A DNA stretch of 64,000 nucleotides from contig CM055096.1 of NCBI GenBank assembly GCA_029204225.1, positions 69,525,444-69,589,443 on the forward strand, read 5' to 3'. Both the position numbers and the translations under genes were made by a program. A model generated the notes under the pieces. The model saw nothing but the letters and a program-made list of their open reading frames with translations. It made no database searches and was not told where the DNA came from. Below, in pieces: positions 32,906 to 45,341 of the stretch. The stretch's first letter is position 1; each line of letters starts with the position of its first letter. The DNA is from Diphasiastrum complanatum (taxonomy: Eukaryota > Streptophyta > Lycopodiopsida > Lycopodiales > Lycopodiaceae).

Positions 32906-33300
32906 AGGAGGGAGAGTTGCCTAGCGAGGGCATTCCTTTCGTGAAGGGCGTTCGCGGTCGAGGGCATAAGCCCTTCTTCTGGTGGAATGCCTCGAGGAGG
33001 TGACCTTCCCTGGCGTAATTTTAGTTTTAACTTTTTTTAAAACATTTTTTTGACGTAATTTTTTTTACATGCACTTCCGCGCGAAAGGTGTGTGTAAATT
33101 TTTTTTACATACACCTTTCGACATCCAAAAGGTAAGGTGCATGTAAAAATTTTCTCAAAAAAGAGAGGAGGCACAAAGATTATGTTCTGGAGGCATCCAA
33201 AAGGTGGATGTAATTTTTTTTAAAAAAAGAGAGGGAGGCACACAGATTCCGTTCTGTGAGAGGCCTCCTATTTCTTCATACAAAAAGTAAAAATGAGATT
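32904..33300. repeat. diverged R1-like block and inverted repeats
   Basis: 32904-33015 echoes R1 (GGGCATAAGCCCTTCTTCTGG, GAGGAGGTGACCTTCCC). 33050-33260 holds ACATGCACTTCCGC and ACATACACCTTTCG motifs with inverse GGTGCATGT words, and twice the block AGAGGGAGGCACA-AGATT. It is non-coding. Confidence 0.5.
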
Positions 33301-33564
33301 GTCATGGGAAGGGCCTTCCGCCTCGGGCTACTACCCTTTGTCAAGAGCCCTTCCACAACATAACGGCCTTGGAGGATGACCTTTTCAATAAAAGTTTTAG
33401 TTACATGAGTGAGGATAGAGAAAGAGAAAGATGGTATATAGAGAAAGAGAAAGACTGTAGACTGGCCCCAAAAACGAGAGAGATCTTTCCAGGCTTTGTA
33501 TAGGCGCTCCTGTGCCCCGGTATTGCCCGAGGCCGAAGGCCATTCTCCGCTGAACGACCTCCCA
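33301..33564. repeat. repeat R1, copy 2, upstream of the WDR11-like gene
   Basis: It matches 17434-17676, differing by a short purine-rich expansion (GAGAAAGAGAAAGATGG). It ends 327 bp before the WDR11-like ATG, so part of the gene's upstream region is mobile-element derived. Confidence 0.8.
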
Positions 33565-33891
33565 CGGTGACTTTCGTCGCATAAAACTTAACCGCTGAAG
33601 AGGAGAGAGAAAAGCGCGAGAGAACAAGAGAGATCTTTCCGGCCTATACGACACCCCCCGGGCGTTCTTTCCTTGGCCCGCAGCTAATCTATCGAAGGAA
33701 AGAAAGTTGGTATCTGTGTATTCGCGCTGCCCTTCCCTAGCCCTCCCTTTCCTGTTCTGTTAAATGCAGCAACGATCGGGGGAGGAATGGTTAATCTTTT
33801 TGAATCTCAAATTATCCGAAGAGAATAGCAAATTCTGGGAGCTGCGTTTGGAGGTAGGATTACATTCAGCGATAAAGATATAGATACATAG
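33565..33891 (+). promoter_or_regulatory. upstream region / 5' UTR of the WDR11-like gene
   Basis: The part nearest the gene lacks repeats and is mixed in composition, as a 5' UTR would be. I cannot place a TATA box or transcription start. The first ATG of the long frame is at 33892; a second in-frame ATG is at 33928. Confidence 0.4.
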
Positions 33892-34868
33892 ATGGCAGGA
33901 GGGACTCTAAGAATAGGTGAGGCAGTCATGGCAGGACCAGCAGGGAAGGAGAACGGGGGTTGTTGTCACTGCAGTTCTCATGGGCTCCTGGCTTACGGCG
34001 CAAGCAGCAGCGTAGTGATAGTTGACGTTCGGTCCATGCAGCTCGTGTCAACTCTGCCCATGCCAGCAGTCCGAGGGGCGCCACTCCTTCCCGCTCCTTA
34101 TGTTACAGCCGTACAATGGATTCCTGAAGGATTTTCACGAGATCTTACTCAGGAATCTGCCACAAATCATCTGCGCCTGGCAGCAGGAGACAGGCAAGGT
34201 CGCGTAGCAGTTTTGGATATTGGATTGGGAGAAGTCACCTCGCTGATGGCTCTGGAGGGTGAGAAAAGCAGGTTAGGAATACAAGATCTGTGTTGGGTGT
34301 ATGGTTCTCCATGGTTGCTGGTTGCAATTCATGGTCCTTCTCAAATTGCCCTGTGGGATCCTCACAACAGAAATCTTCTTTGGAGGTTCGATGCATCACC
34401 AGAGATATTGGGCTCCATTCGCCGCGATCCCTTTGATGCCAGACAGGTTTGTGCTGTAAGCCTAAAGGGATTGCTAATAACCTTGCATGTAGGGGGCGCT
34501 GCTGAAAGTGATGTGCTTATGAAGCAATACCGAGTAGGAACCCAGGAAGATCGAAATATTAACGGTTCAAGCATGGGTGGAAGTGACCTAACACCCAATT
34601 CAGGCTCTGCATCTGTTGGTGCACCAGCGCTTGCCTCTTCCCCGGGTGTCTTTGCTCGCAGCTTGTTTTCCATAAAAACAAGAGGGCTCCTCTTTGTTAT
34701 GCTTTCAAGAGAGATCATTGTGTTCGACTTGCAATTTGGGACGGCCCTGTCTTCAGTTAATTTGCCGCGTGGGTGTGGAAAGCTCTTGGAATTGGTGGCA
34801 ATAGACAATGGCAACATACTATTCTGTGCTCACGTTGATGGCAAGCTCAGTGCTTGGAAAAGGAAAGA
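33892..34868 (+). CDS. WDR11: WDR11-like exon 1
   Basis: Encodes residues 1-325 plus two bases. WD40-type strands include [53 protein letters not shown] and [19 protein letters not shown]. The donor is GTAGGT at 34869. The open frame runs one further codon into a stop inside the intron. Start at ATG 33892, with ATG 33928 as the alternative. Confidence 0.88.
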
Positions 34869-37800
34869 GTAGGTCAATAATTCCTTTCTAGCTCTTTTTC
34901 TAAAGCACGACATTTTGAGTACCCCTCAATGGCTTATCAATCATGAACTACATCGGGTTTGGTAATGTAGTATGCTTGTTTGGTTTTTCTCTCCTTGTGA
35001 TTGTCTCAAATTAAGTAGTTATAACGACTCCTTGATGTTTCTAGCCGTGATTATCAATCACAAGGGAACTAGGCATAGGCCAAACCTCCCAACCAACTGA
35101 GCATGGACCTACCACACACTCACCCCTGTGTAATAGGATTGCTTAGGCAACACTTGATCTACTATTGAGCTCCTAGTCATGGCATCCCATACTACCATAG
35201 CCCTCTAACAAGGAGATGTAAGTGTAACCATTGAGCAGATCTTAACTTTGTTGTAAGTGTAACCATTAAGCAGATCTTAACTTTGCTTTGGAGGAAATGA
35301 ATGATAACCATAATTTTAATGATAAAAATTCTCCCTAGGGCGCCCTAAAGGTACTTCTAGGTTGAGAACTCACCCCTTTACCTTGTATTTGTGGTAATTT
35401 TAGTTGGACCCAATTTTAGTTAGTGGTAACTCGTGGGTCCAAGTAAAGTCTAATTATGTTAAGGGACCCTATCTTAACTTTTGGGAGTGCCCTATAATTA
35501 GTAGTGGGTTTCGAAGGTTCTAGAACTTAGAGCTAGGCCCTTGGAAGGCCTATTTATATGTACTCATTGTTCATTTGTAATTCATTCCCTTTCAAGCATT
35601 GCTATTACTTTCTCTCTCCTTGAGGGCGCCTAACCCTCTTCCTCCTCTTCTTCTTCTTCTTCTTCTTCTTCTTGTATATGGAGATTGAATGTTAGAAGGA
35701 TCTTGGCACTTTGATTTCTTACATGGTATCAGAGCCGTGGATCTTCTATGCTTGATTTAGGGCGCCCTACCAAAAGAGATTGTCTTCACTTAGGGATCAC
35801 AAAAATTCAGCACCTTTGCCGATTATTTGGAGTGAAGATCCGTTTAGTTTTGACTCTTTTCCGTTTTGCAGGAGGGCGCCACACATCAAAGGAGATAATA
35901 GGATTTTGGGTGCCCAAAAATCAGTTGGTTGTTTGCTGATTTTTCAGGTTGCAGGAAGGCGCCATTAATTATCTTCTTCGGGGCTGCTTTTAGGTCGCCC
36001 ACATCCGTGTAGGTTTATCCTACTTCCGTTGGTCTGCTGCTGCCCTATTTAGATTTGCTCCTTTGCAGGAGGGTGCCCATCTACAAGCAATTTTTATCTT
36101 CTGATTTGGCTGAAAAATCAGCACCGTTGCTGATTTTACAAAGTGAAGATCCGCTTCTTTTTGCTTGTTTTCAGGTGTGGAAGAAGGCGCTAATTTTTTG
36201 TGGTGATCCGATCACATTCCGAGGCTGAAAATTGGACAACATATTACCATTTGTAGGGTGTTTGCAACAGCCCTATCCGTGTGTGTATTGTTCACACTTT
36301 TTGGCAAGAAAGAAGGGTTCCGGAAAAAGCTTTGTTGGAGGCTAACCTAATTCTTTGCTTGCTGGTTTTTTGAGTTTGTAATGCAATTTTAGGCTGAAAT
36401 TGTTTTTGTGTCTTTTAGGGCACATTTAGGGTTTGAAAATTTTTATCGTCTTGGCTGGTTCTTATGGCAAGAGATTTGGGAGCAATTCGTACTTGTTCGG
36501 GCGAAGATATGTTGGATGGCACCAACTATTCTTCATGGAGTTGCAAGCTGAGGTTTGGCATCGACGTGATGATCAAGCTCTTTCTTTGATTTATCGGTAA
36601 CAAGATCTATCTTATATCATTTGAGATTTTGCAAGACCTCTAAAAGTGCTTGGGAAACACTTTTAAAGATGTACCGAATAAAGGATTCATCATCATGCTT
36701 TCTCCTCTCTACTTCATCCTCTTTGAAGGTAGAAGAGCAAAGGCATGCAAAGTTTGATCATTGTCTTTCTACAAGTACAAGTTTGCATCGGAATGTTGGT
36801 ATGGTAGAGCATTCTTCTTCTGTTGAGCCATTTGTTGCAAATGATGGATGCATTAGCGAAGAAGTTTATGAGCAAGCTTCTCAAGTTAATGTTTTGGAAA
36901 AGGCTGAAATCAAACATTCAGCCTATGTTACATCGTGAGCATCCTATTAAGCACCGGGAATGGCCTGCAGAAGGTTTTTGGACAGCAAGGTCCACATTTG
37001 GAACACTTTGGACAGCACAGTGTTGGTGGTTTTGTGGCTGTTGGACAGCCTGTTACAGCCTATTCGAGTCTTTGCGGGATAGCAAAGCATCTTTTTACCT
37101 TGGAGGAAACACACATGCCTCACCAAAATGGATGTGATGGTAAAAGAGTATCATACTCTTCTTTATGTTTCTTGTGGTAAGAAGGCTTATGGAATCATGT
37201 GGGAACCATTGGTGGATTGCAAATCCATATTTCGGCTTGTGGCTGGTTTTTTGGTTACCTACTTTGGATGGAGCATGCTTGTCTTCACTCTTCGACTTGA
37301 TGCTACCGCACTTCGTATTCTACATCTCTTCTACATCGGGCATGATTGGGGCTGAGATTTTGGCTACTTCGACTACTTCGAATTGGAGTTTTTTTTTTTT
37401 TTGGTTACATGAAGTTTTGGGCAGCAAGCAACATTTTGCATTTTGTTGCAATTTTTCCATATTCTATTTCGTGTCATGTTATGTTTTTTACATTATCATT
37501 TAAGGAGAGTGTTAGAAATAAGAAATGATAATGTTAGTTTCCCATAGATTACTTTGACCCAAAAGGTTGAGACTTGTGTAACCATGGGGTAGGTTTATTA
37601 TTTAGACCATGTTAAGATAGTTTTAGTTAAGTTGGACCCAATTTTGGTCTAGTGGTAATTTGTGGGTCCAAGTAAAGTTTAATTATGTTATGGGACCCTA
37701 TCTTGGCTGTTGGGAGGGCCCTATAATTGGTAGTGAATTTGGAAGGTTCTAGAACTTAGAGTTTGGAAGAGTTTAGGCCCTTGGAAGGCCTATTTATATG

Positions 37801-40800
37801 TACTCATTGTTCATTTGTAATTCATTCCCTTTCAAGCATTGCTACTACTTTCTCTCTCCTTGAGGGCGCCTAACCCTCTCCCTCTTCTTCTTCTTCTTGT
37901 ATATGGAGATTGAATGTTAGAAGGGTCTTGGCACTTTGATTTCCTATAGCTCGCTGGAAAACAATGATGGGAGGCTTTTTGCAGGGTCTGTCCGCTCTAG
38001 GAAGGTAATGAAATCCAGCGAAGGGGGGGGGGGAGTGACCTGGCAGCCAGTTGGCAGAAGGCAGGGAAGTGATTAAAGTGATTAGGTGGAAGCTTATGTG
38101 GCAAGGCAAAGCCACATGGCAGTTTTGAAGCAAGCATGTACACCTCTCCTATGCTTAGTTTCATGAGAAGAAGAGGTGGAGGTGGTGGTGCATCCTTCTC
38201 CTTGGTCTCTCTTATTCCTTATGGCAGCCATGGACAATACCATTTGGTTTGAGAAGAGACAACAAGAATAGCCTTGTATCTACCTTCCTTGAGTTGTTTT
38301 TTGATCTTCTTCAATCATCTCTTTCTTAGTTCACCTCTCTTCCTCTTGAGACTTGTAAGGTGGATCCAATTCCTACCACATAGCCTATGTCCCCTGCTAA
38401 GGAGGTTACTGCATCTACCTCTACTTTAGATCCTGATGCAATGTTTCTTGCAATTAACAATCTACAGCAACAGATTATTGATATGCAATCTAGACACAGT
38501 CGGGATCAGCAGGAATTGAAGGAGTTGATGCAGTTAAATCAATGAGTGCATCAACCCTTGTTCACCCCTGAAGTTTTTGCTGGGGAAAAGAAGGATAGAA
38601 CCCTGGAAGCCGTCCTACAGTGGTTGGATCGATGGAAGTCGCACTTCTCCATGCACGATTCATCCGGTGATAACAAGATCAATCTAGTTGTCATGTACTT
38701 GCGAGGTAAAGCTCTTACGTGGTGCAAGATGTTAGGGGTAAGCCTGAAGTTCCTAAGAATTGGGAAGATTTTTGCAAGGCCTTTAAGGTGGCCTTCCTTC
38801 CTATTCTTGATGATTTTGAAATTTATCGTCAATATGAAACGATCCATATGGGGAACCGGCCTGTGGATCAGTATTTACAAGAATTTCAGGAAGTCTATTC
38901 TTGTTTTGCGACTAGAATAGATCCTTTGCTAGTAAAGTTGCATTTTATACTTGGGTTGCCAAGAGACTATCAGCTAGAGGTCAAGAGGAATCAACCTCTT
39001 ACCCTCGAGGATGCTGCTCGTGTCGCCAGGATATACAATGATACTCGTATAGTGGCCTAGCCTGAGACTGGGGTCTTGCCGATGTAAAGGGTAAGAAGCC
39101 TTTCTTTCCAAAAAAATCGAAAGACAAGGCGAAAGATGGGTCTTCAGGTTCGGGGGTAAGTCGAAGAAAAGATCTACCTTGGACGTAGTACTTGAGTGGG
39201 CAGCAAATATTGTTGAATATTTGATGCTAGGCCAACCCAATGACTCCTTGACAAAAGTACAAAAGAGACAATTGATTCTTAAGGCACAACCTTATCAATT
39301 GATTGCCAATTATATCGCCGAGGAATGGATAATATTTTGTGACGATGTGTTTTGCCGCATGAAGTACCTGAACTTCATGAAAGCCAGAAGCGACAATCTG
39401 TGATTGCATGGAACCAGGTCATGTTGGAGCCACTTTCTTTATTGAATCATGAGACAACTAGTCAAGTGCACTAGAAGAATAAGGAAGAGAATAGGACTCC
39501 ACATTTGATGCAATAGTTGAGATCTCCTCTTTTGCCATACACCCCTTTGGTTAGGCAACACACTATCATCAAATTCACTAAGTCTACTTTGTTTAATGCC
39601 CCCATTTCTTTCCTTCAAATTGGACTCATAAGAATAATGTCCCTTTTTGCCACAACAGAAGCATTTAATCTTAGACTTATCCTTCTTACCACCATAAGAG
39701 GATGTAGTCTCATTGATCCATGGTGCTCCTCAGGTTGTAACTAGCCATATCACCCTATTTCTTTCAGTCTTCCATCAGTTTATCTCCGTGAAAGAAGTTG
39801 GATTGCCTGGTACAGTCAAGAAGATCTTATCTCATAGGCTCTTTTAAGACTTACCAGGCCCATGTCCTTTCTTATACGTAAACTTTTTTGTGACTTTCCA
39901 CTTGCCAATCATTCACATGCTCAAAAGCATTTAGATCTAAGATGGTGTACCCAAGTGGGCAAACTGTATGTTTCGGAAGGTATAGGGCCATATATGTCTG
40001 GAATTTGGGTCCTGATGTCGTATATGTGAACCTTTTGCTGAAAACAGATAATGGTTTAAGTTGTTCCATAAGCTTTGTGTTTTAGTAGCCAATTCTAGTT
40101 GAATAGTTGCTACCAAAATCTGTGCTTCTTTGGATCAAACCCTAGGAACAGCCTGTAGATTTTTCACTATTTTGTGGCTGCTATGTAGCGTACTCCAACT
40201 ATGTCCCATTGCAAATGAGTTAGGGGGCACTACATACTTATAGACTTTGGTCTATGCCAAAAAGCAAAAGCAGCCTTAAAGCAATTGCTTAATTGATGTC
40301 TCTATATAAGGTAAAGGCACCCAACATCTACCTATAGCAAAACTTGTGCTCCAAACCAAGCACTAGAATCTCGAACTTGACTAACTAAATTCTAACTTGA
40401 CTTTTACTAAAAATATGTAAAGGCCCCTAGAATTAACACATAGGCATGGCCCAATAATCTCAATTAATCCTAGATGACAACATTAGGGATAACAATGTGA
40501 ACATTAACTCTAACATTCACTTCCTATATCAAAAGCACCATGTCAAGATATAGCAATGACGAGCTATTCATAGCTTTAATATCACGTGTCAACATGCGTA
40601 GCTGCCGCATGTTGCTAGTCTAGGCATGGACAATGCCTAGACCTACTATGTATATAGAAATAGGAGGACTTCAATATCTATCTACCCAAAAGTTCACAAA
40701 TACTATGTGCACATGCATGGCCATAATGATTTTCTAACCTTTGGACATTCCTTCGTGATTTTATGTTGAATAGAATTGAGGGGCTTGATGAGGAATATAG

Positions 40801-43800
40801 GCAAGATAGTCAAGGAGACGTGTCTTCTACCTTTTGTGATGCACTCATTAAGCGGGAGTGGGAGATGATTGTCCGTTCGTTGAGAACCTCCTTAAACTCT
40901 CGAATTTTGAACCATGTTTTGATACCATGTTAGAAAACTGACTTGCTCATACAAGATACCAAGACAAAATTCCTATTGTTGTTAGACAATAGCCATACAC
41001 ATACATGGAAGAGAACATACACAACTATGATGAAGCAATGATGAGTAGGATTTTTCAGAAGAGGTTGAGATGATAAAAGAGGTAAGTATATGTTTGCTAG
41101 ACAAAAGACCTCCACTTCTGAAAATACCAACTATTCAAAGCTTAGCATATGCTTGCTTCAACCACCTCTTTAGAGAAAAAATAGACCATTAAGCGATTCA
41201 TATTTTGAACATTTCAATGTGTACGTGCAATTCCTTGGTGCTATTTTCAATGGTTCTAGTTGTTTATGTGTATTAGAAGAGGGAAAGTTGCTATCTTAGC
41301 TTTTCAAAAGCCATCGTCATGTGCACATTGATCCATGTTGCCATTTGTGCAGTCAGAAGACAAGCACCCTCTGTAGTTCTTTCATGCTCATGGCATGCAT
41401 CCATGAGGAATATGTTCATTTTCTAGTGCAAGAGCAGTATTATTTGATGATTTGAAATTCACATTTACTGGAGTTCTGTTTTCTAACTGGTAGCAGAGGA
41501 CTCTCTGCCGTGCATCTGTCATATATACAAAATTATTTGGGCTCTTAGCTTTGTTGAAAGAATCAAGGAAAATCTCTTGTTCTTATAATCACACTGAACT
41601 CTTTGCAAGCAGCCTTTTGCCTCCCAAGCTAGGTTGAGCTGCATGTTGTCTGCACAACATGTTTCTCCATTTGAAATTGTAGTTCCTTGGAAAGGTTTTG
41701 TGCATTTTATCCAGACATTCATTAGTTGATGGTGCCCATTGAATCCATAAGGTGAAAGATTGCATGCATTTTTCTTGTTAAGGTTGGGTACTATCATAGA
41801 CTAGACTTCAAACAATTCGTTTTTTAACATAAGAAGAGTACAAAGTTGGCCTGCAACAGTTGTGCCTACAGCAATTTTTCATGTTAATACATCAGAACTC
41901 TCTGGCAGGTTCTGACCGTTAAGCTTTTGCACCTTTTCCCTGTGTGACACGTCTTAAATATTAATGCTGGTGGTCCCTTTAGTTTCTTTAATGCTAATGA
42001 AGTTGGTACATTCAGAGGAGTATAATGTCTATATAGTGCTGAATGCTGTTTGATCTTGTATTACTTGAACTGGAGCTGCAGTGGGAGCCAGGTGTTCAGC
42101 TTATGTCATATGGAGCCATTGATGCCGCAAATGGGCACAGCAGTGCCAGCTCCATCAGTTCTTGCTGTTGTACTTTGTCCTCTCAACTTTTACCTAGACA
42201 CTGCAGACAGAGTGGGGATGGAAGAAACAAACAGCTTATCAGGGGTGAAAGCACGTGACTTTACTGTGTCCGGAAGTGTTCAGCGTTTACAAGTACACAA
42301 GCCAGATTTGCCTCCTCTTGCTGTTCATTCTGGTATTAAAACAAGGCGTCCATCCAAAACAACTTTTGTCTCCATATCAGATGATGGAAGGTTGTGGCAT
42401 TGGGCTCTGAAGATGGAATCATCGAAGGCCACAATTCATATGACTGGCAATGTGGATCGACCTAAGCCTATTTCTGGTGATGTTGTATCTGCCAAAAGAG
42501 CATTAGAAGTACTTGATGGCGGATTGCTTGAAAAGCAAACTACTGAGCTGGAGAAGCTCGACAGCAGCAGCATGGTGGTTGTTTCTTCACAGTTCCCATC
42601 AGATTTTATTTTCCAGGTTCACACAAAACTGTACAGCTACTTGTCTTAGCACACGAACCACATTTGAATTATTTCTGAGATGCTGCACGTTGTCCATAAA
42701 GACCTAGTAGTGGAAGAGGCTCTACACAAAGTGCTCATATAGGAAACATGCTGTATTATGAAAAGAATCTTGAATTACACCCTCCACAAGAATTACAAAA
42801 CATAGGTATGTTGATATATGACCGTAGTGTGGTTTTTTCTTTGAATTAAGAGTCAAGGAAACTCTCTCAGCCACAGATCAGAATCTGTTCGTTCATGATT
42901 TTGTGAATTCATTCTATAATGGATGTTTCAAAGTTCCTCAATATAGTTTGAACTTGTCTTGGCCCCTTTGCTAGGATAAATTGTTTGAAGCCAAGACTAA
43001 ATCATCATGGTGAGACATCTCTTTCATAACTCACCTTTGAAACAAATCCTTGTCCTGCTTTGGGCCCTTGCTCTTTATACAATGTTTATTACATCCTGTT
43101 TTCTTACTAAAGCAAGTTCCAAACTCTCTATGAAAGTGTAATTATCTTGTAAAAGGAGTTCAGAAAACTTATGTTGACCAAATTTTTTGGATCTTTCGGG
43201 CATGCCCTCACTTTAACATCCACACAGTGAAATGCTGCTGTATGACATCGCACTTCTTGCGTAGTATTCCTGTTGATTTGTAGTCTTGTGTGGTATGATT
43301 TCATAGTCGTTTCTGCAAAGATCAGCAGAGGTTCTGGAAAATGTAGCCTGACACCATATTCATCAGGAAACCTGGAGTGCATCAGGTGATATGAAGGCGG
43401 GAGGGGGTTGTAGGGAGATGAAAGCCATAAAGTGGCTGCCTTTGAATAAAAGCCTAGCATTTTGAGAGGCAGGGGGTTGCAAGCTTGCATACCCAGAAGG
43501 CAATTGGGTATAATAATGAACTTTAGGATGATTTTGAAATATTCACAAAGAAAGTTTTAGGTTCATAACTCCATGCAAGATCAAGTCCTATTGGTCAGAA
43601 TAATGCTAATCTCCATTCAAGACTGGAATTGCTTCTCTGCACATTTCAACCAAAAAAATCTGCTCTCCTGCACATTTCAACTAAAATAATCTATGGTGCC
43701 TATATGCTTACACGTCTTGCAGTATATTTTGGACCCACCTTTGAGCATAGAGTCAGTCTATTTTCTGTCTGAAGTTATGTATTGGTAGTGCTGGTACTTG

Positions 43801-45279
43801 ATACATTCAGTGACACATTCACAAATGCACGCAAAGTTCTAACAGTTTCACAAAACCGTTCTTAGAAGTCTAGCATGATATGCTAGAGCATTTCAAATGC
43901 TATACTTTGGATGATGTGGCTATCATATTAATAAAAGCACATCGTGAACCTGAAGAACAAGTGCCAGAATCGAAAGATATTTACGATGGCCAAACCTCGT
44001 CAATCTGCTCTTGGGTATCCCGAACGACTAACTTTACCAGCCCCACCAACACAATCAGCTCTTCCTGCTAATATGATGGAACCAGAACCTTATAGAGATA
44101 ATGAACAATGGAATTACAGTAATGATCATGAAAGTGGACCTTCAGATCAGTATGCCATCTATGCTGCCGCACAACAACAAGCATCTAGAAATTGGACTAG
44201 AGCGCCGCTTGGATGCTTTGCATGTGGAGAAAATCACAGAGTTGCAAAATGTCCAATCAAAGGCAAATTTGTACCATTTTGTCATGAATGTGATTATGGG
44301 CATTGCTATAAGGAGTATCCAGCAAGACCAAAGCTGCCACCGGTCACAGCTCCTGTAAATTTGATAACAATCAAGCAAAGACCAGCAGTTCAATTTGAAC
44401 CAAGTGATTATGATTTTCCAACAAAGATATCTGGATAGGGGTAACATAGTTTGATTGATATGAATGGTCTCCTTAGGGGTATCATAAAACTTACACCTTT
44501 AACAGATCTTATTAATTCTTGCATTCCTTCCTAGTTAAAATCTTAGGTAGGACAATATCTTTCAAAATCTATTACCTCCAAAGCATACCTCTTATAAGTG
44601 GCATCATTAAGATTAAACTTGGTTCTGGAGGTACCTGAGTATCTGCTTCAATGCTTTCCAATGCGAAGTGAAGGGGCTGTAAATTGGCCCAGCAGAGATA
44701 CACTATAAGTTATGTCAGGTCTCAAATTACAAAGATAGATCAAGCAGCCAATTGCTTGACTCAACAAAATAGAATCAACTGGAGCTCCTGCATCAAGATT
44801 ACTAAGCTTGGTTTCTTTCTCAACAGGGGTAGCAATTGGCTCTCATCCGAGAGATAAAGATTCCAATTTTTTTTTGGCTCAAATTCAAGGCCAAGATAGA
44901 AATGCAGCATTTCTAAATCAGCCATCTCAAAAGCTGAACCCAGATCAGCTTTAATTGCTGCAATTTTCTTATCATCGGTCCCTGTAACAATGATGTCATC
45001 TGCATACAAGAGAATGATGACAAGATCTGAAGTAGAACAATGAACATAATGTGTACATTTAGTTGGACCATTGCGAATTTATGCTGTTGTAGCCATTGCT
45101 TTAGCATGTAACTTGTGCGGCAAACCTTGACCTTTGAGCAAGCATCATGCCATCTCCATCAAGGTTCAATTTTTTCTTTCCGCCACACCATATGCTGAGG
45201 TGTACATGGTGCCGTGAATTGATGATCGATACCTTTGCTCTGCGAGTACATATCGAATGCATTGAACATAAACCCCCCC

Positions 45280-45341
<62 letters not shown>

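Larger units (their letters stand above)
35390..37948 (+). mobile_element. copia element F, internally deleted, in intron 1
   Basis: 5' LTR remnant (about 35390-35723, lacking its first 130 bp or so), PBS TGGTATCAGAGCC (35724-35736), leader, gag relics, a degenerate integrase motif (HMPHQNG near 37118), PPT AGGAGAG, and a 3' LTR (37510-37948). The LTRs share long identical stretches (TATTTATATGTACTCATTG; GAGGGCGCCTAACCCTCT) but differ in a CTT microsatellite, longer in the 5' copy. RT and RNase H are absent. Internal length is about 1.77 kb. Confidence 0.85.

Noticed and set aside
43128-43490. 120-codon minus-strand frame in intron 2
   Set aside because: No recognisable motif and no supporting context; left as intron.
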